This document shows, piece after piece, positions 47,188 through 58,840 of a DNA stretch of 64,000 nt. How positions within the stretch are numbered: position 1 is the stretch's first letter; each line of letters begins with the position of its first letter. The notes beneath the pieces were generated by a model that saw only the letters and a list, made by a program, of their open reading frames with translations, ran no database searches and was not told the DNA's origin. The translations under genes were made by a program, and so were the position numbers. Source of the DNA: Rhodocollybia butyracea (lineage: Eukaryota > Basidiomycota > Agaricomycetes > Agaricales > Omphalotaceae); the NCBI GenBank assembly GCA_015501585.1, contig JADNRY010000013.1, forward strand, positions 124,001-188,000, read 5' to 3'.

Positions 47188-47896
47188 TGTGGAACGGTGG
47201 GTTGAGGTGCAGAGCGTATTGTAACTCCTTTATAAAGAGCAGATTCTTATGAATTGCCATGCACACGAATTGCGGTACCGTTGCATACATCAACTCGACA
47301 AATATCAAATAAATAAATAAGTTGTTACACCCTGTTATACCTTGCACAGACCTTGCACTTCGGTACTCCCAAAAAACCCGATCAACTGACAGAAAGGTCC
47401 GCAAATTTCTCGAACCTTGAGCGTTTGGACGTTTGGACCCTGGACTTGCCGCATTCGGGCTTGAACGACGCATTCCTGGCTATTTCTGGATCTCCAAGTT
47501 TCTGCCACATGGCACATGTTGAAAATTGACGGCAAGAGACAGACACTGAACAGACGCCTCCGCTCGCCTCCGACTATCCTAGGCCAGGACCCCGAACGGT
47601 GAAGGAGACGGTCACCGTCGTTCAGGGCGGGTCTCACCAGCAGCTTCGACCACACTGAAGGTTCTGAAATGGGTTCAAAGTTTGCACAGCTGCAAAAGGG
47701 CAATGAACATGGAATTGTTTTGCCCAAGGTTTGCGGTTCAAGTTTGAAACCTTCTGTCGGTTGATGTTCCCATCTCAGGTGGCACCATCTGTTGATTCGC
47801 GCTGATAATAGACGCCTATAATCTGAATCACGTCAAACTCATGGGAAGGAAACAAAAAGCGGAGGTGGTGGTGGCAAATTGGTCATACCGAGGCCT

Positions 47897-47919
47897 CGCG
47901 TGCACCGCAGGTGCACGCG
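47897..47919. repeat. Palindrome with 10-bp arms
   Basis: CGCGTGCACC and GGTGCACGCG flank a 3-base loop (GCA). GAGGCC words recur on both sides (47889-47979). It could form a hairpin; it may be the end of a mobile element. Confidence 0.7.
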
Positions 47920-48530
47920 AAAGGCCCGAGGCCTATGACTCAAGACGGAAGCAAACCCGCCGAGGCCACAGGCCTCAGGCTGGGCCAATAACTTAGTACC
48001 TATGCTAATAAGTAGAGCTAGACCATCCTGTTTTTACATATTTGCATGACTTGATATTGTTGCTCACATTTGTGACATTGTATATTAAGTTTCCTTGCTT
48101 TTTTGGCCCATGCCGTCAAATACCGTAGCTGTATTTCTTCTAGTCCATCCTAATATCCCTTCTCTGTTTCTGAATCTCTGATATTTTCTGGCTATTACAT
48201 ATCCGCTTACTCTAATAGGCTTATTTCAAGGTGTATAATATTTTATTGACCAAAGAATTGGTGAAGAATCGTAAATTCGGCAAGTTGGGCGCTTATGCTA
48301 CATTTTTGGCGGCCGGCTACGCCGGCATGAACTGAAATGATAAGTGCACTAATAAATGAGGTTTCTAAGTCGTACAAAGGCCTGGGAAGCATATCAAGGT
48401 CCACCGTATATGAATACTTCTCTATGATAATGCCTTGCAGCAGTCAAAAGACGGCTCCTGTGTGAGTTGGATGGGCAACAAGCTTTTACATGGCGGGATT
48501 TCCTAAGTCACGGGGTGGCCTGAGCCAGAA

Positions 48531-48605
48531 TCGGTCTTAATCGGTCAATTCGGTCCTTTCGGTTTTGATCGGTCCAATTGGTCAGACCAATTTGGTCTCG
48601 GTTTG
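48531..48605. repeat. Iterated TCGGT array, ~10-bp period
   Basis: TCGGT occurs at 48531, 48541, 48550, 48559, 48569 and 48598, mostly spaced 9-10 bp. An imperfect inverted repeat (TTGGTCAGACCAA) lies between the last two. Confidence 0.65.
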
Positions 48606-49968
48606 GCGGGGCAGCCGGTGGTGGTCCCCAAAGCTTCAAATTAGGCGTGTGTTAGATAGATGAATATCAACTTGCAGTTGCTTGTGAAGTTGTGATTGAG
48701 ACCGAATTAAGACCTAATAAACAGACCTAAGCGCATAAGCGCCCCGAACACACCTGAAAAGATGCAAAGATGAGATGCCGTTGATAAGCCAACAGACCTG
48801 GAGTGATCAACGCAAGTTTTTGACGGTGAGGCTGTTATATTGAAATTCTCGGTGATCTGCTCGGAGACTTGAGTGGCCGGCCCTCAGCCCTCGCTAACTA
48901 AGGTGATGATGAGGATCCGAGAATAAACAGCAGTACCACCTTCACAACGCTAATTGATGCACTCGCTATCTCCAAGTGACGCAGGCTACCCTAGCTACTG
49001 CTACCGTTGCGGTAGTCCTTCCTTCTTGAAGTTGCAGCAGCGAGCATGTTTATGCACATGACAGATGTCTGGTTGAAGCGCCAAAACGAAGAAGGCGTGA
49101 GAGTCGTCATGTCGTCATGTCATTCTGAGCACTTAAGCGCTCATTACTTTGACTTAACCGCCTAATACCTACTAAAGCGTCTCGCTCCGGGCTAAGCTCT
49201 AGTCCTTCCCTCACGTATGAGTACCCACTTGATCCACAGGATTAAGAACCTGTCTATCAGCTAGATTTTCAACACCTCTCCACTAACCCGCTGCCCTATC
49301 ATTCTCAGGCTATTCTCGTTTTTACCGAGAGCTACCGGTGACTGGCCGAAAAAAGGAATTTCCCTTGCAAGGTGTTTATTAGGCCAGGTAATCCTCATAA
49401 TTGTCTTCTCGGCAGCCTCACATTTTGGGGTTTTTTTCTTTTTGGCTTTTCTGGTAGAAGCCAGAGGTCTAAACGCCTGGATCTTAGTCGCTAGCAAGTG
49501 GACTTGGGAACACCTGTGAGCTTTTTCTAAATAAACCTAACCCTAACCAAAACTAATGTTCTGATGATAGCGGAATACATTGAAAGAAACGCGACTGCGG
49601 ACGACGATCATAGTGATTTCAACGCTAGGCACACCCAAGTTGCTTCCTGGTACTAGATCTAGATATAATGCTGGCTTTATTCTATATACAGAGAATGAAG
49701 TTGGGGAATATTCCAAGAATATTCAGCGTATGCTGGTGGAAGCCCTGTGAATTTTCCTGACCTACCTGCTAATATGAGGGACAAGAACGTTAGGCTCCAG
49801 CAATTTCGGCGGGAGGGAGGAATCAAGAATCTATCAAGGCACTTCAGTGATTTAATAACCATCTCATAGATCAAGGATGTAACTATGTGCTCATTCTAGA
49901 CTTTAGAAGGGTAAGTTTCTCTTGCTTTTTTCTTTCTACTTCATTTATGCATCATGCTCTTAGGGACT

Positions 49969-51463
49969 ATGCCTCACACTTGTCGCTCATTTCTGTCGCT
50001 CATTTTCGTGTTTGCTTGGTTCAGTTGCTTCACCTTTAGGCCAGTGAAAGCTCAGACTACGATTGATGATGCTCAGTCGGCTTTCTCATTCGCCTTACCA
50101 CTCGTCGCACCCTGGAATGCAATTACACCTTCGGACCCCTGTAACGGATGTGCTTTCAAGCCGAATGCTTCGGATATCCTTGATGGTACTTGGCACGATG
50201 GGTCAGTAGTGGGGCTTACAGGGTCGCTCACTTTCGATGGTGCGAGAACTGTTTGTGCGTGTAGGCCAAAATTTGATAAACATCATACAGGAACCGGTGT
50301 GTCTCTCTTTGGTGTAACGAATGGCGCCCAGACCTGTGCTATGACGTTTGTTCTTGACGGAGAGACTTCCATCCTCGACCTCTCTGCGATTCCTCAATCC
50401 ACTGTATTATATAGCTACCAATACTTCGCCCAAGGTGGCCTCTCCAGCGGCTCACATACCCTTTCGTGGACAATTGAAACTAGCGTTGACCATGCTGTTG
50501 CAGTGATAGATTACGCTGTTGTAACCTCTGCTGCTGCTGTTACTACAGCGGTGGCGACGAACTCCGGCAGCTCTACTCTCTCAAGTTCTGAAGGGGCACA
50601 GACCGTAACTGTTACCGATCAAGCATTTGTTTCGTAAGCTTATCCCTGCATCATCATTGTACTTTTTCTGAAGCCATTTGTTTCTCCAGGTCTCCCTCCA
50701 ATACACAATCATCATCCTCGTCCAATGCAGGATCTTTGACCTCTTCCCAATCCAATTACTCAAGCTTGGCAAATTCTGCCACCATCACTTCCGGCTCTCC
50801 AACTACTGGATCATCTGCATCCGAGTCTGTCACTACAGGGACGTCACTCCTTACAATTGTTTCCTCGTCTACGAGCACCCCAGCGTCAGATGTATCACTT
50901 GCTCCCCAAAAGCTTAAAACTGCTACCATTGTCGGTGCCGTGCTTGGAGTGTCCTAAGTGTTGTATTGGTCTTCGCCTTATTGTTCTTCGTTTTACGAAG
51001 AAGGCGTCGATCGAAACGACCAAAATCTACTCCCTTCCATTATAACAGCCGTAAGTTACTTCGTTTATGGGAAGTGAATCATTTCTCATCTTGAAATGTA
51101 GAATTGGATGCGGCTATGTTAAGGGAAGACGGATTGTTACAAAAGGTGTACCCGCCAGAAATAGCACATATTTCGAGGGCTCTGAGCAGAATAGATACCA
51201 GGCCTCCAAGTCCCGAAACTTCGTCCCTCACGGTAGAGAATGGTGATTCTCCATATTCCTTTTGATCATCTACGATTCATTTCTCAAAATTATTCATAGG
51301 CACGATGATGACGAGTACAAGCCCCGAGAATTCAAGCGTAGAACCCTCTATCAATGGGCCTATTCAACACATGGAACAAAGAATCCTTCTCCTTGAGCGC
51401 ATTCTCCGGCAGACGAGCCAGGCGGAAATTATGCTCCCTGATACATCACCTCCTCCTTATTGA
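49969..51463 (+). pseudogene. Single-pass membrane protein, frameshifted in its membrane segment
   Basis: A type I membrane protein of the kind seen often in mushrooms: signal peptide (in MPHTCRSFLSLIFVFAWFSC), an extracellular beta-rich domain with GTWHDGSVVGLTGSLTFDG, a Ser/Thr stalk, one membrane helix, an Arg cluster and a cytoplasmic tail ending PPPY, a WW-domain-binding motif. In the annotated frame a TAA occurs at 50955-50957, at the start of the helix (TATIVGAVLGVS-stop). A different frame continues the helix (VVLVFALLFFVLRRRRRSKR) and the tail exons to a stop at 51461-51463. This looks like loss of one base. The truncated product would be released, not anchored. It may instead be an assembly error. 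An in-frame ATG at 49954 is an alternative start. Confidence 0.7.
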
Positions 51464-53355
51464 ATGACTGGTGCCGCGTTAAACTTGGGTTTCTCTCATA
51501 AACTCCATTGTAAACGATGTATCTGGTCATACAGGAGGATGATAAATTATTGACCAGCTGAATCCATATCTGAAAAGGGACGTTCAAGCACGAGTCAAGC
51601 ATACTGTAACAATTTTATTTCAGTTTCTCGCAGATTTGAGATCTAGTCCGAGATTGACCATTACCTTGTATGATTGAATATCATTACTCAGTTACTCTCG
51701 ACTTTTGTACTTGTGTTTCTATACGAGCGTGAGGGCTGATCTCGAAAGCCGCTGATTCCTCCCCCATTGTCATTATTTTGCTTTGTATCGCTCTCTTGTC
51801 ATTCCATTGTAGTATTTTGATCAACCCCACTCAAACCCGCCTTCTTTTAGGCTCAGACTGGAACGCAAATCCTATCTGATTTTAAGTAAGTATACAACGG
51901 TGTTTGGCATCTGGCGAAAGCCATCTCTTTTAACGCATTGTATAATTTCACTGCTTATTTGGGACTTTGACAAGACTCCACCAATGGCACCATCTAACTT
52001 TCGGTATGTTTGGAATTTCGGTATATTTGGAATTCCGAATGACGGCAAACAGCTGAGATAGGACTCTTTGTGTGTTTACTGATTAAACTGACCACGCTCG
52101 TTCGCGACGGTAGCCTTTATCGGGTTGCGCACGTCGCTGGTCACGTCGAGAGTCGTGATATACTTGCGCGCGGTACTATCTATTCGAAGGAAAAGCTATC
52201 TCAATGGGCATGCTCGGGGCATGCACAAGAGAGCGGCATTGATTTTCAGTTTGGAAAGTCGAGTATCGGTAGATAAATGCGCAGGAATAAGTGATACAGA
52301 CAAGGAATAGCGAATATGCGGGGGTCGTTCCAACCCAAATCGAAACATCTGTCAGACCTTCGCTGAGCGCTCACAAGGGTGCGTGATGCCATGACTGATG
52401 CTCATCACGTGGCCATTACAACGTGTTCGTCACGCATCCTGTTCAACTGGATGATGGATCCTTCCTTCCCGAATTCCAAGTCGAATTCCAGATCCACACC
52501 TGGAAAGTGCATGCATGTTGCCTGGTTTGAACATTCCCATGGAACTCTCGGTACCACCCTTTATCTCCAGTAAACCCGCCGATTCGAAGCTGAGAGAGCA
52601 GGCTGTTGTATTCTGGATTAGTGAGGATTATCAGGGGTTTGCAGCAGGTGGTTTTGTGATCGCCTGACTGCCGTCATAGGTGGCCCAGCGCGCCTTCAAA
52701 AATTGCGTACTCTGATTACGATTCGCGTTCGGGTAACAGCTACTGGTACTACTGGCGCATTGTCTGTAGCATGTAAGCCGTCGATGGAGACTATTGCATC
52801 ATCGATGTCCAATTGATGAGGGGGAGAGAATGTTCGTAAGTTATCAATCTAAAAACTTATAGGGTTTGCTTTAGATCTCATGTGGATATTAATAACGTCC
52901 GTACCTGTCGTCCATCTGCAATATTTCTCGAATATTTCTGATGCAATTTCTGGAACTTCATGCATCATGATCGAGGCAAGTTTCTGTACAAGTGGAGATT
53001 TTATCTATTTACCTATAGCATATGATTGTCAAAGTGCTGGTGGATTTATCGGCTGGTCAAGGGTGCGCATCAAGAAATCATAATTATACTCTTTCTAGCA
53101 TCCGGTGACCTTCATGCTTTCCATCTGCTGTCCTTATGTCTATGTATATCCAAACCTCGCTTCAACATGAATGAAGAAGAATCGCGAAAAAGAATGATTA
53201 ATGTCGTATGACCAGCACTACTTACTCGGTACATGTGGTTACAACAATAAGGCATCGTTCTTGAAGGAGTGGTATAAAAGGTCGCAGTCGACCTTTCACA
53301 TCCCACGCCCTTGGAACCCCCTCCAAGTTTGCTCCCAAGTCGTTGTACCGAAAGG
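51464..53355. other. 1.9-kb intergenic region
   Basis: No frame is convincing. An apparent tandem word, GGTATGTTTGGAATTTCGGTATATTTGGAATTCC, spans about 52001-52037 and is split here only for reference; otherwise no repeat or RNA gene was recognised. Confidence 0.4.
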
Positions 53356-56036
53356 ATGGTGAAATTATCGTGGCCAATCCTTCTTCTGTGCTCTTGCTCT
53401 CTTTCATACGCTGGTCCGGTTCAAGTTCCTGGTCTCACTGTACCCGCCAACGTAGGACCAGGGAACCAGACAATCGTAAAAGAAATCTTCCAGAAAAGTT
53501 ACGCTGTGTATAGGTACGGATATGTTAATTAGATCATGTCTCTCGTAACTCAATGATTCTCCAGTAAATTCGCATTTGGACACGATGAAGTGCTTCCTAT
53601 CAGTGAAACTTGTAGGTTATGGCCTTCGCAGTGTTCTAGCGCCCATCTGATGTTTCTACCAAAAAGTCGTAGACGATTTAGGAGGATGGGGAGCAACCAT
53701 TTTCGATGCGTTGGGAACATTGGTAAGTCCTGCAAGCTGAAAAAAGTCGAATACTTCACTAAACCCGGAATTACAGGTAATAATGGGGTTCGATGTGAGC
53801 CATGCTTCCACTATGGATGATACGATCTTGTATACTCATCTTTTTGATATAGGATCTTTTTAACGAAGCCCTAGCGTTCGTAGGCAAGGTGGATTTCAAT
53901 ACAACAATCGACGATCCTATCGAGTAAGTAATATTCATTCAAATTCTCATCTTTCGAAACGTCGTTTATGTCTTTATTCTCTAGTCTCTTTGAAACCACC
54001 ATTCGCTATGTCGGAGGGATGATTAGTGCCTATGAACTGACCGGAAAGAAGCACGATATCCTCATACAACAGGCGACACAGCTAGTGGACAAAATGGCAA
54101 TCGCTTACCGAGTATTCCCGGTAAATTTCCACAGCACATTGTTTGATACGCAGATCCTGACATCTTCTGTGTTCTAGAACCAGACAATTTCATTCCCAGA
54201 TGTATTCTTTAACAACAACACTGTACCTCTCGAAATAGTGAGTGAACATAATGCGAGGAAATTGACCATTGACAGTTTCTATAGAACAACGTAGCTGAAA
54301 TAGGCACCGTAAGTGGAACAAACACTATGCAAAAGACTACAGCTACTCATTGCCAGCTTTCTAGTTGGACCTCGAATGGTCTCGACTTAGTCTCTATACT
54401 GGTAATCAGACATATACGGAGTTGACTGAAGGCGCCGTTCGAGCTGTAGCCAACTTGGTGAGAAAATTCTTCCCTTTTGGCCGCTGACTAGTTCTAAGTA
54501 TCCTTAGGCATCTCCATTCCCAGGTATACCACCTCCAATGCGTGTGACTTTCAGACTTTATTGAAGCTCACCTACCACCCTGCAGGTTTTCCTGCACAGC
54601 TTATAGACCCTTCCGATAATCAGTTCGTGGATGATTTCGTTGTACGTGGTTATTTCTATCGCAGAAGTAATCTCCCACCGATAAAATCTTAGACTTGGGG
54701 TGGAGGAACAGATAGTTATCTCGAGTACTTGATCAAATATGCGAGGATAACCAATACGGATGACAATCTCTTCGCTGACACTTGGCATGCTGCTGTGGAT
54801 TCGTCAATCAAGAACCTATTGAGGGTGGGTTGAATCAATATAATGATATATTCAATAGTGTTTTAACGGGATATCTAGACCTCCACGGTTGGAGATCACG
54901 TCTATCTTGCCGATTGGAATGCTGGAGAGATTCTTCTTGAGGGTTCACATCTAGCTTGTTTTTCCGGTGGAAATTGGATTCTCGGTACGTATTTTTGTGG
55001 CTGTGGGTCACTTACTCATTTCTTATCTCTGTGTAGGTGGCAAGCTCTTGAACAATCAGACTATCGTCGACATTGGTCTAGCAGTTACAGATGCATGCTG
55101 GAATACGTATGCTGGTACCGAGTGAGCTCGCCGCATTGCCATCATGAACCCTGCTATATCTCTCTTTAGAACTGGAATCGGGCCCGAAGCGTTCGAATTT
55201 ATGGCTGCTAACGGGACGTTCAGTCAACCAAACGCCGAGCAGGTACACTCCTCCTCTTACTTGGTTTGGGTTGTTTTGCTAACCTCACTAGCTCGCCTTC
55301 TATAACGAACATGGTTATTGGATTACCAGTGCGACTTTGTTTCATTCCTGGTTCATTGCTTGGCACTGCTAATACCTTGATGATATAGCGTCCGACTATA
55401 TACAGAGACCTGAAGTCCTTGAGTCGAACTTCTACGCCTGGCGCGCAACTGGTACGTTTCTGTCTCTGCTTCCCTACATCTTTGTTCCTTAATCAGACTT
55501 TGTACAAATGTATCTCTTTTATAGGTGACACAAAGTACTTGGACCGTGCCTCCAGTGCTATCCAAAGTTTCCAAAAATTCTTAATTGCAGAAAAATCTGG
55601 TGGATATGCCGGGTTGAATAACGTGAACGATGTAACGCAAGGTCAAAATGACGAAACGCAGTCCTTCTGGTTCGCGGAGGTTTTGAAATATCTGTACGTT
55701 TTGTCAATTATGTTATTTTCCTTCCTGTAAGCTCATTGTTTCCGTACAGCTATCTGACGTTTGACGATCCGTCCAACATCAGTTTGGATGAATGTGCGTG
55801 GTACTGCCAACTGGCTCTCGCTTGCGGCTAACGCTTTAACATTTACTGTGACAGTTGTTTTTAACACGGAATGTCAAGTCTTTGAGGCCCCCCCGGCGAA
55901 GCCAGTCTATGGAAGTGGATCCCCTAGAGCAGCCTCTGGAACGTTCGGAACTAAGACGTCTAATGGACTGCCCATACCGGCTATCAGCCCTGGCGCCGGT
56001 AGTGTAGCACCTGGTCCTCCTAGTGGCGGGCAATGA
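53356..56036 (+). CDS. Secreted class I alpha-1,2-mannosidase (GH47)
   Basis: A Ca2+-dependent inverting alpha-1,2-mannosidase that trims N-glycans. MVKLSWPILLLCSCSLSYAG is a signal peptide with no membrane stop, so it is probably secreted. Many exons (12 or more) rebuild the GH47 pattern: SFVDDLGGWGATIFDALGTL, LFETTIRYVGGMISAYELTG, GGGTDSYLEYLIKYARI, LADWNAGEILLEGSHLACFS, IGPEAFEFMA, YIQRPEVLESNFYAWRATGD, ETQSFWFAEVLKYLYLTFDD, and after the last intron the Ca2+-binding VFNTECQVF (NTE conserved). A Pro/Gly/Ser-rich tail ends PPSGGQ. Catalytic acids in the DSYLEY and RPE motifs are present. The stop is at 56034-56036. Confidence 0.87.
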
Positions 56037-56240
56037 AGTACCCGAGTAGTTACAAGTCTTGTACGGTAGCTCATCGCCACCAATCTACCACTTTTTCCCC
56101 GGTTGATTGAGTGTATTATCCCAAGCGAAACGAACATGGTAATGGTACAATTGCTGGTTGTTATACAATGTACAATCCAGAAGTCAGTGAAAGCCCAATG
56201 CGAATGGAAAAAGCATGATCAAAGATATAGAGAAATGGAA

Positions 56241-58840
56241 TCATTCTAACCCTGGCTCCTCATAATCCATGGGAACGTCTTTCCTTTCGAGCCACGCTGC
56301 GTCTTCTGTACCCAAATCGACACCTTTTCCGCAATCTAGCCTCCGCCTTGAAGGAAGCTCCTTTAACTCGATCGTCGTAACTTCACATGTAGAGGCAGCG
56401 GCGTCTAGTGCACTTGGGTATATCGGATAGGCGGGGTCGATCTGAGCGAGGTTGATGGGAGGGGCAATGGTTTTGACATCAGATGCCGATGAAGAGTTTT
56501 GGGACATAGACATATGCTGAGAAGGGCTATTCACGGTGGCCAAGGAAGCGGAGTAGGGCACCAGTGAAGATTCAGAAGCAGATGTAGTACTCCGTACGAC
56601 AACGTAATGCTCTCTGTGCCATCCGACAAAATCGAGTGTAGGCAAAGTGCACGCGACATTACGGGCACTGGCATGCCATAAATCGGTCTCCCGCTGAAAG
56701 TCTTTTTCAGGGATAAGGTTAGGTTTCGGTCTCCGTTGTGAGGATGATTGTAGGTGGAGGAACGAAAGCTGGCGGAAGGGTGAAAAAAGCGGAGCATAAG
56801 CATCCTAATAAATGAGGGGATCAAGCTTCTTTCAACATAAAAACTTTCGCAGCGCATTACTGACCATTGAACGATCACATACGCCAGCCCAAAGTGATAT
56901 TGCTACCATCTCTCTTGGTAATGTGTTTACCAAATCTTGAACTTTCGCCTCTGTCATGTTACCTATGCGTACTCCTAGTGTCCGCAGTCCTGGAATCCCG
57001 ATTGAGTTTGAAGCACGCCCATTTCCAACGCCAGCTGTAAATGAAAAGCTCGCAATAGCACCAAAACTTGTCATTTCTGAGAGTGAACCTTCACCGGTAT
57101 CGCGAACTTGAGGCTTACCCCCCAAGAGCGCGTACACCATATGCCAAGGGCAACTTCCCAGATCCAGACGTCGGAGGTTTGGTCGACGTCGGAGAAATCC
57201 AGTTACATTGGAATACAGAGCAGGCTCGTCTTCATGGCCGACCATCAGGAACCTATCAGAACATAAGTAGTAATCGGCGTTTGCAGATAGCTCAACCCAC
57301 CTGAATGACTCTAGGCAAGGTAAAAACGTATGCCTGTCCTCTCCATTCGGTCCTGGTACAACTTGATCGCCACCAAAAAGAACCGCAGCCTTCGCTGGCT
57401 CTTCAATCGTCCCATGCAAGGTTAAGCTTCGCAACTCTCCTGCCGCTCCAAGGATCCGTCCCAACACATAATGAGATATCCGAGTATCAACGAGATCCAG
57501 ATGAGTCAAACGGCTAATGGTATGGCTTTGAAAAGCCATGTCCCAAGAATGAGGTCGAGCGAGATAGGCAGCAAGAATAAGATGTTTGAGCGTAGAAAGA
57601 TTGGTATTGAGGAGGAGCGGGATTTCAGACATAGGAGCGAAGCCATCGTCGTCCTCTGCCCGCAGAGTGAATTTACGTAAAGAGGTGAATGATGAGATTC
57701 CTATAGCGTCGAAGTGCCAGCCACTGTGGAATGGTTAATTTATGTGATGATTATCCGGACGAGGACACTCACATTAATCCCAGTCCAGACAAGCCTTTAT
57801 GGCTTCGGAGTATGGCCTGGACTAGCTGGTAGAGAATGCACACATAAGTCGAAATAGAGAAAGCTTCATTATAGAACTTGCCTCAGCTCGCATTTCCGGA
57901 TAGCCGATCCACTCAAAGTCCTCCAAAGCAGTAAATTCCGGTAACGCAGTCCGAAAAATACGCATCATTAAATCCAACATATCGCCCTCTTCATAGGCCC
58001 AATGTAGCCGCAGACTCTTCACTCTCCTAGCGAACACAGGATCGTTCTTTGCACGATCAAAAATGTCCAAACCCTTGTTCAGATTATCCGGATCTTCACC
58101 AAAATACAAGTCCAGAGTGTGAAATATGATACGAACGGCTATTTCTCGGTAGAAAGGCGAGACAAATAGCCAGGTGCGAAGATAATAACGGGGAATATAG
58201 TGAGCTATACGTTCCCAAATTTCTGGAGGAACCCGTTGGGAGGCGGGTGTGTTGGAGATAAACTTTGGGACCTTGGACGAAATATAAAAGGTACGTAGAT
58301 TAAAAATCGGTGTATTAGGCTTACTATCTTCTTCCGACCAAGTAGATACTGTAAGTCTTTATTTGAAGGATCAAGCATCAACACAGTCTGATAATCTGCA
58401 AGAACGGTTCAGAGAATAATGAGAAGGAGCTGTATGAGTTACACACCTTGTTGGGCTTTGGCCAACAAACTCTCTCCCTCAGACTTTCTGGCGTTACCTC
58501 GGGCCAACAGCGCCCTTACAACGTCTTCCTTCGGTAGGTTGGGGGTGCGCAGATACACATCAAGATAATTTTCGACATGGGCTCCGTACCTGGAGCTATT
58601 GAGAAACACACAGTTTTGAACAAGTGATATAACGTACTGGCCAGCTGCTATCAAATTCAAGGCTGTATCCAACAGAAACGTTGCTTTTCGAGTAGGAACC
58701 AAATTTTGTAACGCATCAAAAACGGCGCTGGTGAGTTCGTCCTGCGGAGCTGGGGCCTGCAACATCGACGTCGAAGTTGTAGATGCGCAAAGTGGCGCAT
58801 GGCGAAACTCAGCCCAGGAATATGGATAACCCGAATACAT
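56241..58840 (-). CDS. F-box-like protein with N-terminal TPR segment
   Basis: A multi-exon protein of the F-box/LRR-like group abundant in mushrooms; such proteins may act as substrate receptors in SCF ubiquitin ligases, but partners are unknown. The N-terminal part has a TPR-like stretch (LARGNARKSEGESLLAKAQQ, then DYQTVLMLDPSNKDL). The F-box-like block is RVPPEIWERIAHYIPRYYLR, followed by a long leucine-rich half (LNTNLSTLKHLILAAYLARP, RPNLRRLDLGSCPWH). The C-terminal 150 residues are Ser-rich and end DVPMDYEEPGLE. Stop at 56241-56243; start chosen at MYSGYPYSW (58840). Confidence 0.72.

Larger units (their letters stand above)
47188..49968. other. Gene-poor, repeat-bearing 2.8-kb region
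   Basis: No recognised gene. It contains a perfect 10-bp-arm palindrome, an iterated TCGGT stretch and a short telomere-like CCTAACCCTAACC (49536-49548). A minus-strand frame at 49261-49497 is Lys-rich and could be a transposon remnant, but nothing supports it. Confidence 0.5.

Noticed and set aside
49261..49497. Lys-rich 78-residue minus-strand frame as a transposon gene fragment
   Set aside because: No transposase or gag motif can be seen.
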